Shown here piece after piece: positions 1-6,374 of a stretch of 10,878 nucleotides of DNA. A program made the position numbers and the translations under genes. Numbering within the stretch: the stretch's first letter is position 1; every line of letters starts with the position of its first letter. A model generated the notes under the pieces. It made no database searches and was not told where the DNA came from. It saw nothing but the letters and a program-made list of their open reading frames with translations. Source of the stretch: Bacillota bacterium (lineage in GTDB: Bacteria > Bacillota > Clostridia > Oscillospirales > Acutalibacteraceae); NCBI GenBank assembly GCA_030705695.1, contig JAUZPX010000064.1, positions 1 through 10,878 of the forward strand, written 5' to 3'.

Positions 1-1156
1 CTATCTTTTTGCCGATATCGCAAAGAAGGTTGAAGCTTTTAAAGCAGCTAATCCAGATAAACAAATCGTAAAACTCGGTATCGGTGATGTAACACGTCCG
101 TTACCACAGGCTTGCATTGAGGCAATGCATAAGGCGGTTGATGAAATGAGCAATGTCTCAACATTTCGTGGATATGCTCCTGACGGGGGCTATGATTTTT
201 TGCGTGAAGCTATTGCAAAAAACGATTTTCAAAAGCATGGGATAAGCATTTGTGCAGATGAAATATTTGTAAGTGACGGTGCAAAAAGCGACACTGGCAA
301 TATCGGAGATATTTTCGGCGCAAACAATATTGTAGCTATAACAGACCCTGTATATCCAGTGTACATTGACACTAATCTCATGGCAGGCCGTGAAATAAAG
401 ATGATTCCTTGTACGGCAGCCACAGGATTTGCTCCTGAGCCGCCTGATTTTCATGCAGATATTGTTTATTTATGCTCGCCAAATAATCCAACAGGCTCTG
501 TGCTTACAAAAGATCAGCTGACAGCATGGGTCAATTATGCTTTAGAAAACGAAGCTGTCATTCTGTTCGATGCAGCTTATGAGCGTTTTATTACTGAGGA
601 CGGAATACCTCACTCGATTTTCGAAATCCCAAATGCCGAGAAATGCGCAATAGAATTTAGAAGCTTTTCAAAAACAGCCGGCTTTACAGGTGTACGTTGC
701 GGTTATACAGTTATTCCAAAAGCTTTGGAAGCAAAAAGCGTTAATGGTAAAAAAGAATCTCTGCACAGCTTGTGGAATAGGCGTCAGGGTACAAAATTTA
801 ACGGAACAGCTTACATAATTCAACGAGCTGCTGAGGCAGTTTTCTCTCTGGAAGGGGAAAAGCAGACTCGTGCAAATATTGAATATTATCTTGAAAATGC
901 ACGCATTATCCGTGAAGCGCTTTCAAAGGCTGGATTTACTTGCTTTGGCGGTGTGAACGCACCATATATTTGGCTGCAATGTCCTAACGGTATGGGTTCT
1001 TGGGAGCTTTTCGATGAACTTATTAACAAGGTAGCAGTTGTAGGAACACCGGGAGCAGGCTTTGGAGCAAACGGAGAAGGTTACTTCCGTCTGACCGCTT
1101 TCGGCAGCAGAGAAGACGCTTTGGAAGCCGTAAAGAGAATTCAGTCAGTATTTTAA
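1..1156 (+). CDS. dapL: LL-diaminopimelate aminotransferase, 5'-truncated by window edge
   Basis: This PLP-dependent fold-type I aminotransferase converts tetrahydrodipicolinate directly to LL-diaminopimelate with glutamate as amino donor, supplying lysine and cell-wall synthesis in the cytoplasm. The frame is open from base 2, before the first in-frame ATG at 125. It reads YLFADIAKKVEAF then KLGIGDVTRPLP, which is the characteristic DapL N-terminal region, so the ATG at 125 is internal. About 20-25 N-terminal residues lie outside the window; 384 residues are visible, against roughly 400-410 for the family. Visible motifs are TFRGYAPDGGYDFLREAI, VSDGAKSDTGNI, TDPVYPVY, YLCSPNNPTG (cofactor-binding Asn) and SFSKTAGFTGVRCG. 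The PLP Schiff-base lysine of the last motif is encoded at 671-673. The gene ends with TAA and no obvious terminator follows. Family identity is very secure. Confidence 0.95.
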   Translation, partial: YLFADIAKKVEAFKAANPDKQIVKLGIGDVTRPLPQACIEAMHKAVDEMSNVSTFRGYAPDGGYDFLREAIAKNDFQKHGISICADEIFVSDGAKSDTGNIGDIFGANNIVAITDPVYPVYIDTNLMAGREIKMIPCTAATGFAPEPPDFHADIVYLCSPNNPTGSVLTKDQLTAWVNYALENEAVILFDAAYERFITEDGIPHSIFEIPNAEKCAIEFRSFSKTAGFTGVRCGYTVIPKALEAKSVNGKKESLHSLWNRRQGTKFNGTAYIIQRAAEAVFSLEGEKQTRANIEYYLENARIIREALSKAGFTCFGGVNAPYIWLQCPNGMGSWELFDELINKVAVVGTPGAGFGANGEGYFRLTAFGSREDALEAVKRIQSVF

Positions 1157-1219
1157 GATTTTACACCGTTGATTTATAAATATTATTTCGATTAATAAGG
1201 AATTGTGAGGAGTAAGCCC

Positions 1220-2848
1220 ATGTGTAAATCCTTAAAAAATCAAATATTCAGCCGTCGGCAAGGCTTAGTCGGCGGCTGTATTTTCATTGTTTTTACCTTG
1301 TATTCCCTGTATGCATTACTTCATCATGCACCATGGCGTGACGAAGCACAAAGTTGGCTTCTTTTACGTGACTTATCATTTCCGCAGATGTTTGCTCAGC
1401 TTAAATATGAAGGTCATCCCATCTTGTGGTATGCCATGGTTTTTCCGCTTGTCAAGCTTGGACTTCCCTATGCCTCGCAAAATGCACTTCAGTTTCTAAT
1501 AATAATCGCCATAGCTTATATTGTTTGCTTTAAATTAAACATAAACTTTGTTTTAAAGATATTCATACTGTTTTCAACTTCATTATCATATATGATAAAT
1601 GTTTTTGCTCGAAATTATGCTATTTCAGTATTGCTGATGCTTCTAATATATTTGATTTATGAAACAAGATTTACAAAACACTTTTGTCTATACGGAATCT
1701 TAATTTTTTTGCTACTTAATTCAAATATTTTTGCGTCCGTGGTAGCCATAGCATTTTTAGCTTCCGATTTTATAATACTCTTACTCTTGGCAATTAAAGA
1801 AAAGAAACCTAATCTAATTTTAAATATCCAAGTAATTACCGTTTTTATAATTGGTCTTTGTGGAGCAATTCTCCTGCTTGCTTCAATGACATCCTTTTTT
1901 GGTCTGTTGCATTCGCCTTATGCTGTAGTTAAAGGGTCAGTATATGACCGTTTGACACCTGTAACAGTTTTTTCACCTGATTACTTAACTGTTGCATTAC
2001 GTCGGTTCGGCAGTGGAATCCCTGCTGTTAATTCTGATGCGTTAAGACCTATAAACAACCTCTATTACAATGTTTTTCATGGAAAAAACACCAATATTTC
2101 CAATACGCTCAATAATGCTTTTGCAATATTCTTGTTCATTAGTGGAATCGCCGCATGTCTTTTTGCAAAAACAAAACGAACACGGCTTTATGTCCTGTTA
2201 TTTTCCGTTTTTAGCATGACAGGCGGATTATTAATGGTATACATCTCGCAAAAAGCGCAAAACAGGCAGATGTCCATGATTGTTTTTGCAGTGATTGTTT
2301 CATATCTGTTGGCAATGAAAAGCAATGACAGAAGCGAACAAACAGACAACGGCTTCAAGAAAAACCGAGTTCTCTCAGTATTCAAAAAAGTATTTGCTGT
2401 GATAATGGTTCTGGTTATTTGCATTAACAGTTGGCTTGTTTACAGCAATATTTCAAAAGTTTTTATGCATTATGATTCAGGAGCAAAAGGTGCAGCCAAT
2501 TATGTTATTAAACATGGTTATGACTCAAACGATACCCTGGTGATTTGCAATAATAAATGCTGCGGAGCATCTGTTTTGCCATATTTTAAAAACATTAAAA
2601 AATTCAGCTATTATTCAGGCGATTTTTCGTTTGCCTACTGGCAAGAATGCGATAATTCTGACGGAAATATGCCTGTTGAAACGTTAATAAATAAAGCGAT
2701 AAACCGACATCCGAATGATAAACAAATTCTTTTTGTTTCTTTAGAAGGCTCAGGTCAAAATGCAGAACTCAAAAAGATTGGCAAATTACTGTATAAAAGC
2801 CCGAAAAGCAACACTGGTGAGAATTTTATGATTTTTCTTTTAAAGTAA
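1220..2848 (+). CDS. Polytopic membrane protein, probable GT-C-type (PMT/ArnT-like) glycosyltransferase
   Basis: This 542-residue protein has about ten hydrophobic helices followed by a C-terminal soluble tail. The first helix (about residues 17-34) leads into a loop with WRDEAQSW (39-46) and then EGHPILW (64-70). An acidic pair in the first outer loop plus an HP motif is typical of lipid-phosphosugar-dependent GT-C enzymes of the PMT/GT39 type, which add sugars to wall polymers, lipids or proteins outside the membrane. Hydrophobic segments continue to about residue 420. The last roughly 120 residues are polar and probably extracytoplasmic, and include a Cys cluster (CNNKCC). I chose the ATG at 1220 because GAGGAG at 1207-1212 sits 7 nt upstream. 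An in-frame GTG at 1205 would add five residues and place that GAGGAG inside the gene. Substrate and acceptor cannot be told; neighbouring genes give no hint. The fold class is an inference from motifs and topology. Confidence 0.72.
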   Translation: MCKSLKNQIFSRRQGLVGGCIFIVFTLYSLYALLHHAPWRDEAQSWLLLRDLSFPQMFAQLKYEGHPILWYAMVFPLVKLGLPYASQNALQFLIIIAIAYIVCFKLNINFVLKIFILFSTSLSYMINVFARNYAISVLLMLLIYLIYETRFTKHFCLYGILIFLLLNSNIFASVVAIAFLASDFIILLLLAIKEKKPNLILNIQVITVFIIGLCGAILLLASMTSFFGLLHSPYAVVKGSVYDRLTPVTVFSPDYLTVALRRFGSGIPAVNSDALRPINNLYYNVFHGKNTNISNTLNNAFAIFLFISGIAACLFAKTKRTRLYVLLFSVFSMTGGLLMVYISQKAQNRQMSMIVFAVIVSYLLAMKSNDRSEQTDNGFKKNRVLSVFKKVFAVIMVLVICINSWLVYSNISKVFMHYDSGAKGAANYVIKHGYDSNDTLVICNNKCCGASVLPYFKNIKKFSYYSGDFSFAYWQECDNSDGNMPVETLINKAINRHPNDKQILFVSLEGSGQNAELKKIGKLLYKSPKSNTGENFMIFLLK

Positions 2849-2869
2849 AATATATCAGGTTATCTTCCC

Positions 2870-2898
2870 TTGCAAACATAAGTTATATATGATAAAAT
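2870..2898 (+). promoter_or_regulatory. Sigma-A promoter of yebC
   Basis: TTGCAA (2870-2875) and TAAAAT (2893-2898) are separated by 17 nt. A TG at 2890-2891, one base before the -10, gives an extended -10 element. Transcription would start near 2905, about 30 nt upstream of the yebC ATG. It is the only convincing promoter in the 86-nt gap after the membrane protein gene. Confidence 0.6.
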
Positions 2899-2934
2899 AA
2901 CATGTAATATTTTGATTTGCAGGAGGCAAATATA

Positions 2935-3672
2935 ATGTCCGGACATTCCAAATGGAGTACAATTAAACAGAAAAAAGGTAAAAATGACGCAGCAAGGGCA
3001 AAAATCTTTACCAAAATCGGCAGAGAGCTTGCTGTTGCAGTACGTGAGGGCGGAAGCGCCGACCCATCTGTAAACTCCAAACTTAAAGATTGCATTGCAA
3101 AAGCTAAAACTAACAATGTACCTAACGAAAATATAGAGCGCATCATTAAAAAAGCTTCCGGCGGCGGAGACGATACAAACTATGAAGCAATTACATATGA
3201 AGGATACGGAATTGGCGGTGTAGCCGTTATTGTTGAAACACTAACAGATAACCGAAACCGTACTGCCGGTGATCTTCGCCATTATTTCGACAAATTCGGC
3301 GGTAATATGGGAACCCCGGGATGCGTATCTTTCATGTTCTCTAAAAAAGGCGTACTGATTATCGAACGTGAAGATTTAGATGCAAGCGAAGATACCGTTA
3401 TGGAACATGCTTTGGAAGCAGGAGCTTCCGATTTTCAAGCTGATGACGATGTATTCGAAATATATACCGAGCCTGAAGATTTCAGCTCAGTCCACAGCGA
3501 TTTATCCGCAAAAGGTTACACCTTTGCCTCGGCGGAAATCGAAATGGTGCCAAGCACTTATACAAAACTCGCTGGCGAGGAAGCTGTCACAAAAATGCAG
3601 CGCTTACTTGATATGCTGGATGATAATGACGATGTTCAGAACGTCTGGCACAACTGGGAAATTGAAGAATAA
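2935..3672 (+). CDS. yebC: YebC/PmpR (TACO1) family protein
   Basis: This 245-residue protein starts MSGHSKWSTIKQKKGKND and continues with KIFTKIGRELAVAVREGG, NVPNENIERIIKKASGG and YEGYGIGGVAVIVETLTDN. The family is conserved along its whole length, and this copy is full length. The family was long annotated as a transcriptional regulator. Some members, like mitochondrial TACO1, are instead reported to help ribosomes through difficult stretches such as polyproline; which role applies here cannot be read from the sequence. The ATG at 2935 is chosen because AGGAGG at 2921-2926 lies 8 nt upstream and because the family begins MSGHSKW. An in-frame TTG at 2917 would place the Shine-Dalgarno inside the gene. 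It has its own promoter, and a hairpin follows its stop codon. In many bacteria yebC lies near ruvC, but that is not the case here. Confidence 0.95.
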   Translation: MSGHSKWSTIKQKKGKNDAARAKIFTKIGRELAVAVREGGSADPSVNSKLKDCIAKAKTNNVPNENIERIIKKASGGGDDTNYEAITYEGYGIGGVAVIVETLTDNRNRTAGDLRHYFDKFGGNMGTPGCVSFMFSKKGVLIIEREDLDASEDTVMEHALEAGASDFQADDDVFEIYTEPEDFSSVHSDLSAKGYTFASAEIEMVPSTYTKLAGEEAVTKMQRLLDMLDDNDDVQNVWHNWEIEE

Positions 3673-3684
3673 TCAAAACGTTTT

Positions 3685-3714
3685 GCGGTGATGAAAATCT
3701 CATCACCGCCATTT
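3685..3714 (+). terminator. Hairpin after yebC, probable intrinsic terminator
   Basis: A perfect 10-bp stem (GCGGTGATGA, 3685-3694, with TCATCACCGC, 3700-3709) has a 5-nt loop. It starts 12 nt after the yebC stop. The following tract is short (CATTTTATA), so termination may be partial, allowing some readthrough into the pseudouridine synthase gene 20 nt downstream. Confidence 0.6.
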
Positions 3715-3734
3715 TATAGATAACGGTAACAGAA

Positions 3735-4718
3735 ATGAAAACAATTGAAATTCAAAAAAACGATGCAGATCAGCGGCTTGATAAATTTCTTTCAAAACAT
3801 TTTAAAACAATGCCAAAATCGCTGATGTACAAATACATTCGAACAAAATATATTAAACTAAACGGTAAACGATGTGATATTGCAGATAGATTAAATGAAG
3901 GCGATATCTTAACTTTTTATATTAAAGATGAATTCTTTGAAGCGGCAAATGCAAGTACAGCCGAAAACTACGATTTCCTGAAAGCTCCTACCGATATCGA
4001 CATACTTTACGAAGACGAAAACATTCTTCTTGCCGACAAAAAGCCTGGGCTTATTGTTCACCCAGATGAAAACTATCATTTTGATTCACTAATTGCACGA
4101 ATTCAGCATTATCTGTATGACAAAGGCGAATATGATCCAAAATCCGAAAACTCCTTTGCTCCCGCTTTAGTTAATCGCATTGACCGAAACACAGGCGGAA
4201 TTGTTATTGCCGCCAAAAATGCAGAGTCGCTTCGCATATTAAACGCTAAAATGAAAAGCCGTGAAATTAAAAAAATTTATCTCTGTGTTGTTTTCGGAAT
4301 ACTTAAGAAAAAGGAAGCTACACTTTCAGGCTTTCTTGTAAAAAACGAAAGCCAAAACCGTGTGTATATTCACGATTCAATGCAGGAATCAGCTAAAACC
4401 ATTAAAACAAAATACCGTGTTTTAAGTGAAGCTAATAACATGAGCCTTTTGGAAGTCGAGCTCTTAACAGGCAGAACACATCAGATTAGGGCCCATCTTG
4501 CAAGCATTGGTCACCCATTGGTAGGTGACGGGAAATACGGGAAAAACCAACAAAATAAATTAGCAGGGCTTAAACGGCAGGCACTTTATTCCTATAAGCT
4601 AACATTTGCGTTTGAATCAGACGCTGAAAGCCTTGATTATTTAAACGGTAAAGGTTTTACAGTAAAAAATGTTTGGTTTACTGAAACAGTAAATGGTCAA
4701 AAAACAATTAAGCTCTAA
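3735..4718 (+). CDS. RluA-family RNA pseudouridine synthase
   Basis: This 327-residue enzyme would isomerise specific uridines in rRNA or tRNA to pseudouridine in the cytoplasm. The N-terminal 65 residues look like the S4 RNA-binding domain (ADQRLDKFLSKHF, then IKLNGKRCDIADRLNEGDIL). The catalytic domain runs from about residue 88: ILYEDENILLADKKPGLIVHP is followed by NRIDRNTGGIVIAAK, in which Asp150 is the predicted nucleophile. TGRTHQIRAHLASIGHPLVGDGKYG (245-269) is the C-terminal signature. The domain order and length match RluC/RluD-like proteins of Firmicutes, but the target uridine cannot be deduced. The common HRLDxxTSG active-site motif appears here as NRIDRNTGG, keeping the essential Arg and Asp. 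No clear Shine-Dalgarno precedes the ATG, and no promoter of its own is evident, so expression may rely on readthrough from yebC. Confidence 0.93.
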   Translation: MKTIEIQKNDADQRLDKFLSKHFKTMPKSLMYKYIRTKYIKLNGKRCDIADRLNEGDILTFYIKDEFFEAANASTAENYDFLKAPTDIDILYEDENILLADKKPGLIVHPDENYHFDSLIARIQHYLYDKGEYDPKSENSFAPALVNRIDRNTGGIVIAAKNAESLRILNAKMKSREIKKIYLCVVFGILKKKEATLSGFLVKNESQNRVYIHDSMQESAKTIKTKYRVLSEANNMSLLEVELLTGRTHQIRAHLASIGHPLVGDGKYGKNQQNKLAGLKRQALYSYKLTFAFESDAESLDYLNGKGFTVKNVWFTETVNGQKTIKL

Positions 4719-4770
4719 AAACACATAAAAATCGCCATAAAATTGCGGCATTATGTCCGTATCGTATCCT

Positions 4771-4799
4771 ATTTTCTTTTTGTCGAAAATTCGTATAAT
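4771..4799 (+). promoter_or_regulatory. Possible promoter of the lipid kinase gene
   Basis: A perfect TATAAT lies at 4794-4799, 36 nt before the lipid kinase ATG. The -35 region at 17 nt spacing (ATTTTC, 4771-4776) is a poor match. The -10 alone is the support. The rest of the 117-nt gap (4719-4835) shows no convincing terminator; only short CGC/GCG pairings are visible around 4733-4750. Confidence 0.35.
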
Positions 4800-4835
4800 T
4801 AAACACATTTTGGATTTTTTGAATTTGGAGCTTAT

Positions 4836-5738
4836 ATGAAACATATTTTTATATTAAACCCCGTAGCAGGCAAAGGTAGAGGAAAAACTTTTGAAAATAT
4901 AAAAAAAGAAATAGCCTCTGCTTGCCAAAAATTAAATATCGAACCGATAATTCATATTACAGAAAATGCTGATGACGCTAGATATTTTTCTCGTAACACC
5001 TGTCTTGACGAAAAAGACCACGTTCGTTTTTACGCCTGTGGAGGCGATGGCACTCTTAATCAAGTTGCTAACGGAATTTTCGGTTTTTCGAATACAAGTT
5101 TAGGATGTATTCCTATTGGAAGCGGAAACGATTATGTTAAAAACTTTCATAATCATGATTTTCTCAATATTGAAAAGCAACTTAACGGAAACACAGTAAA
5201 AGTTGATGTAATAAAAGTGCACGAGCGCATTTGCATAAATATTGCAAATATTGGTTTTGATGCGGATGTTGGTTATGGTGTAAACACTTTTAGACGATTT
5301 CCTTTCATAAACGGAAATGCCGCATACAATCTTTCGCTTGTAACAAGATTAATTCACAAACTCGGCGTAAATATGCGTATAAGAGTTGACGGCGAATATA
5401 TTGACAATCACCTTTTTTTATTGGCTGCATTCGGCAAAGGCTCGTACTATGGCGGCCATTTTAAAGCGTTGACTCATGCAAATCTTTCTGACGGTATGAT
5501 GGATATTTGTGCAGTAAAAAAAGTCTCAAGATTAACAATTGCAGGCTTTTCAAAAGTTTACGCAAAAGGGAATCATATTGAGGCACTTCCGAATCTCATT
5601 GAATACCGAAAAGCGAAATCTGTTCAGATTTTTGCTAAAAACCCATTAAAAGTATGTATTGACGGCGAAATCTTTTCAATGATAAACCCTACATTTAATG
5701 TAATTCCGAAAGCTATTAACTTCATAATTCCCGAATGA
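4836..5738 (+). CDS. YegS/BmrU-type lipid (diacylglycerol) kinase
   Basis: This 300-residue protein of the DAGK catalytic family would transfer phosphate from ATP to a lipid such as diacylglycerol, recycling it into phospholipid synthesis at the inner face of the membrane. The N-terminal nucleotide-binding domain shows NPVAGKGRG (8-16), the hallmark GGDGTLN (69-75) and PIGSGNDYVKNF (93-104). The C-terminal beta domain contains IANIGFDADVGYG, FGKGSYYGGHFKALTHANLSDG and CIDGE (274-278). Length is normal for the family and no motif is missing. GGAG at 4827-4830 lies 5 nt before the ATG. It is separated from its neighbours on both sides by more than 100 nt. The exact lipid substrate (diacylglycerol, undecaprenol-like or other) cannot be read from the sequence, and members of this family in Firmicutes vary. 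Confidence 0.9.
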   Translation: MKHIFILNPVAGKGRGKTFENIKKEIASACQKLNIEPIIHITENADDARYFSRNTCLDEKDHVRFYACGGDGTLNQVANGIFGFSNTSLGCIPIGSGNDYVKNFHNHDFLNIEKQLNGNTVKVDVIKVHERICINIANIGFDADVGYGVNTFRRFPFINGNAAYNLSLVTRLIHKLGVNMRIRVDGEYIDNHLFLLAAFGKGSYYGGHFKALTHANLSDGMMDICAVKKVSRLTIAGFSKVYAKGNHIEALPNLIEYRKAKSVQIFAKNPLKVCIDGEIFSMINPTFNVIPKAINFIIPE

Positions 5739-5746
5739 CTCTCGCC

Positions 5747-5760
5747 TCAACTATAGTTGA
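5747..5760. promoter_or_regulatory. 14-bp perfect palindrome over a -35 box, candidate operator
   Basis: TCAACTATAGTTGA is a perfect palindrome that overlaps the first four bases of the TTGACA -35 box at 5757. Its right half, ATAGTTGA, recurs in slightly longer form (ATAGTGTTGA) at 5767-5776 in the promoter spacer. That placement suits a dimeric repressor blocking RNA polymerase. No regulator gene adjoins it, so the protein is unknown. It is too AT-rich and lacks a T-tract, so it is unlikely to be the terminator of the preceding gene. Confidence 0.4.
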
Positions 5761-5785
5761 CAATAAATAGTGTTGATGGTATAAT
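5757..5785 (+). promoter_or_regulatory. Consensus sigma-A promoter with extended -10
   Basis: TTGACA (5757-5762) and TATAAT (5780-5785) both match the consensus exactly and are 17 nt apart. TG at 5777-5778 forms an extended -10. Transcription should start near 5791-5793. It is the strongest promoter in the window, and it reads into the leader and hairpin ahead of the small membrane protein genes. Confidence 0.85.
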
Positions 5786-5791
5786 ATCTCA

Positions 5792-5906
5792 AGTTAGAAA
5801 AGAATGGCAAAAGTCATTGCTTAATCATTAACTGTTTAATACATATAAAAGTATAATCAGGAATGTTGCCATATCCGCCTAATCGGATATGGCATTATAT
5901 TTTTTT
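5792..5906 (+). ncRNA. Structured leader or small RNA ending in an intrinsic terminator
   Basis: The region between the consensus promoter and the terminator would give an RNA of about 115 nt with no long reading frame. ATGGCAA (5804-5810) is perfectly complementary to TTGCCAT (5866-5872), the start of the terminator's 5' arm. Pairing of the two would prevent the terminator from forming. The same upstream segment can also pair locally: AATG 5803-5806 with CATT 5815-5818, or GCAA 5807-5810 with TTGC 5817-5820. This is the layout of a transcription attenuator controlling the membrane genes that begin 37 nt after the terminator. The alternative is a free-standing small RNA. I do not recognise a known riboswitch consensus in it. 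Confidence 0.45.
5867..5906 (+). terminator. Strong intrinsic terminator upstream of the membrane protein pair
   Basis: An 11-bp perfect stem (TGCCATATCCG, 5867-5877, with CGGATATGGCA, 5884-5894) has a 6-nt loop and is followed by TTATATTTTTTTC, with seven consecutive T at 5900-5906. It would end transcripts from the promoter at 5757. It would also catch any readthrough from the lipid kinase gene, which has no terminator of its own. Confidence 0.85.
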
Positions 5907-5942
5907 CTAATCCAATATAATTTATTTAGGAGGTTTATTAAT

Positions 5943-6371
5943 ATGGCATGTTTTACAGCTCCTTTAGCCGAGGCAATTATCGTTACAATAATCAAAAAGA
6001 GGATAGAAAAAAAAGAAAAAGCTACGCTTTCATTATCTGGAAAAGATAGTACGAAAATTGCAGAAACCGAAAATCACAGCGGAATCCCATTCAGCAGAAA
6101 AATCGGGTGGCTTACCAAAATGCTGTGGGGTGGCAGTTTTCTTCTTGCGATAGAGCATATTTGGCATGGCGAAGTCGTACCTTGGGCTCCGTTTTTAACT
6201 GCAATGAACAATCCTGCCGATATTCAACCGATGCTCATGGAAATCGCAACAGTCGGCGTTACTATGGCTTTGCTTGTTACGGCCGTCTGGGTTGTAATGC
6301 TTGCAGTGTCCAAACACCTTGAAAACAGAAAAGAAAAGAACTCTGCTTGCGACAAAGCAATAGAGGGCTAA
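5943..6371 (+). CDS. Small membrane protein of unknown function (first of a coupled pair)
   Basis: I cannot assign a function to this 142-residue protein. It begins MACFTAPLAEAIIVTIIKK, a hydrophobic or amphipathic stretch with a Cys at position 3. A charged, Lys/Glu-rich segment follows (about 18-55). Two likely membrane helices are at about 55-75 and 100-123, joined by a loop with EHIWHGEVVPWAPF (71-84). The tail is polar. The ATG at 5943 is chosen because AGGAGG at 5928-5933 lies 9 nt upstream; the open frame extends back to 5889 but runs through the terminator stem. Its stop is 3 nt before the next ATG, so the two genes are almost certainly co-translated. His and Trp residues in the inter-helix loop could be functional, but that is only inference. 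Coding evidence is good: Shine-Dalgarno, coupling and coherent topology. Confidence 0.85.
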   Translation: MACFTAPLAEAIIVTIIKKRIEKKEKATLSLSGKDSTKIAETENHSGIPFSRKIGWLTKMLWGGSFLLAIEHIWHGEVVPWAPFLTAMNNPADIQPMLMEIATVGVTMALLVTAVWVVMLAVSKHLENRKEKNSACDKAIEG

Positions 6372-6374
6372 ACA

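Noticed and set aside
158..454. Minus-strand ORF inside dapL, and similar antisense ORFs across the window
   Set aside because: They are shadows of well-recognised genes, lack ribosome binding sites and resemble no protein family.
1205..1219. GTG start for the membrane protein gene
   Set aside because: The GAGGAG at 1207-1212 would lie inside the gene; it is ideally placed for the ATG at 1220.
1157..1219. Promoter or terminator between dapL and the membrane protein gene
   Set aside because: The region is AT-rich, with only a poor TTGATT/TTAATA pair and no stable hairpin, so it does not support a call.
2917..2934. TTG start adding six residues to YebC
   Set aside because: It would bury the AGGAGG at 2921-2926, and the family starts MSGHSKW at 2935.
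5792..5906. Known riboswitch class (preQ1, fluoride, yybP-ykoY, guanidine)
   Set aside because: I could not find the conserved motifs of these aptamers in the leader; a covariance-model search would settle it.
5916..5921. TATAAT just before the 142-aa gene as a promoter
   Set aside because: There is no -35 box at a usable distance and transcription would begin at the Shine-Dalgarno itself; this is probably AT-rich chance.
5889..5942. Upstream extension of the 142-aa protein
   Set aside because: The extension reads through the terminator stem and T-tract; the AGGAGG at 5928-5933 fixes the start at 5943.
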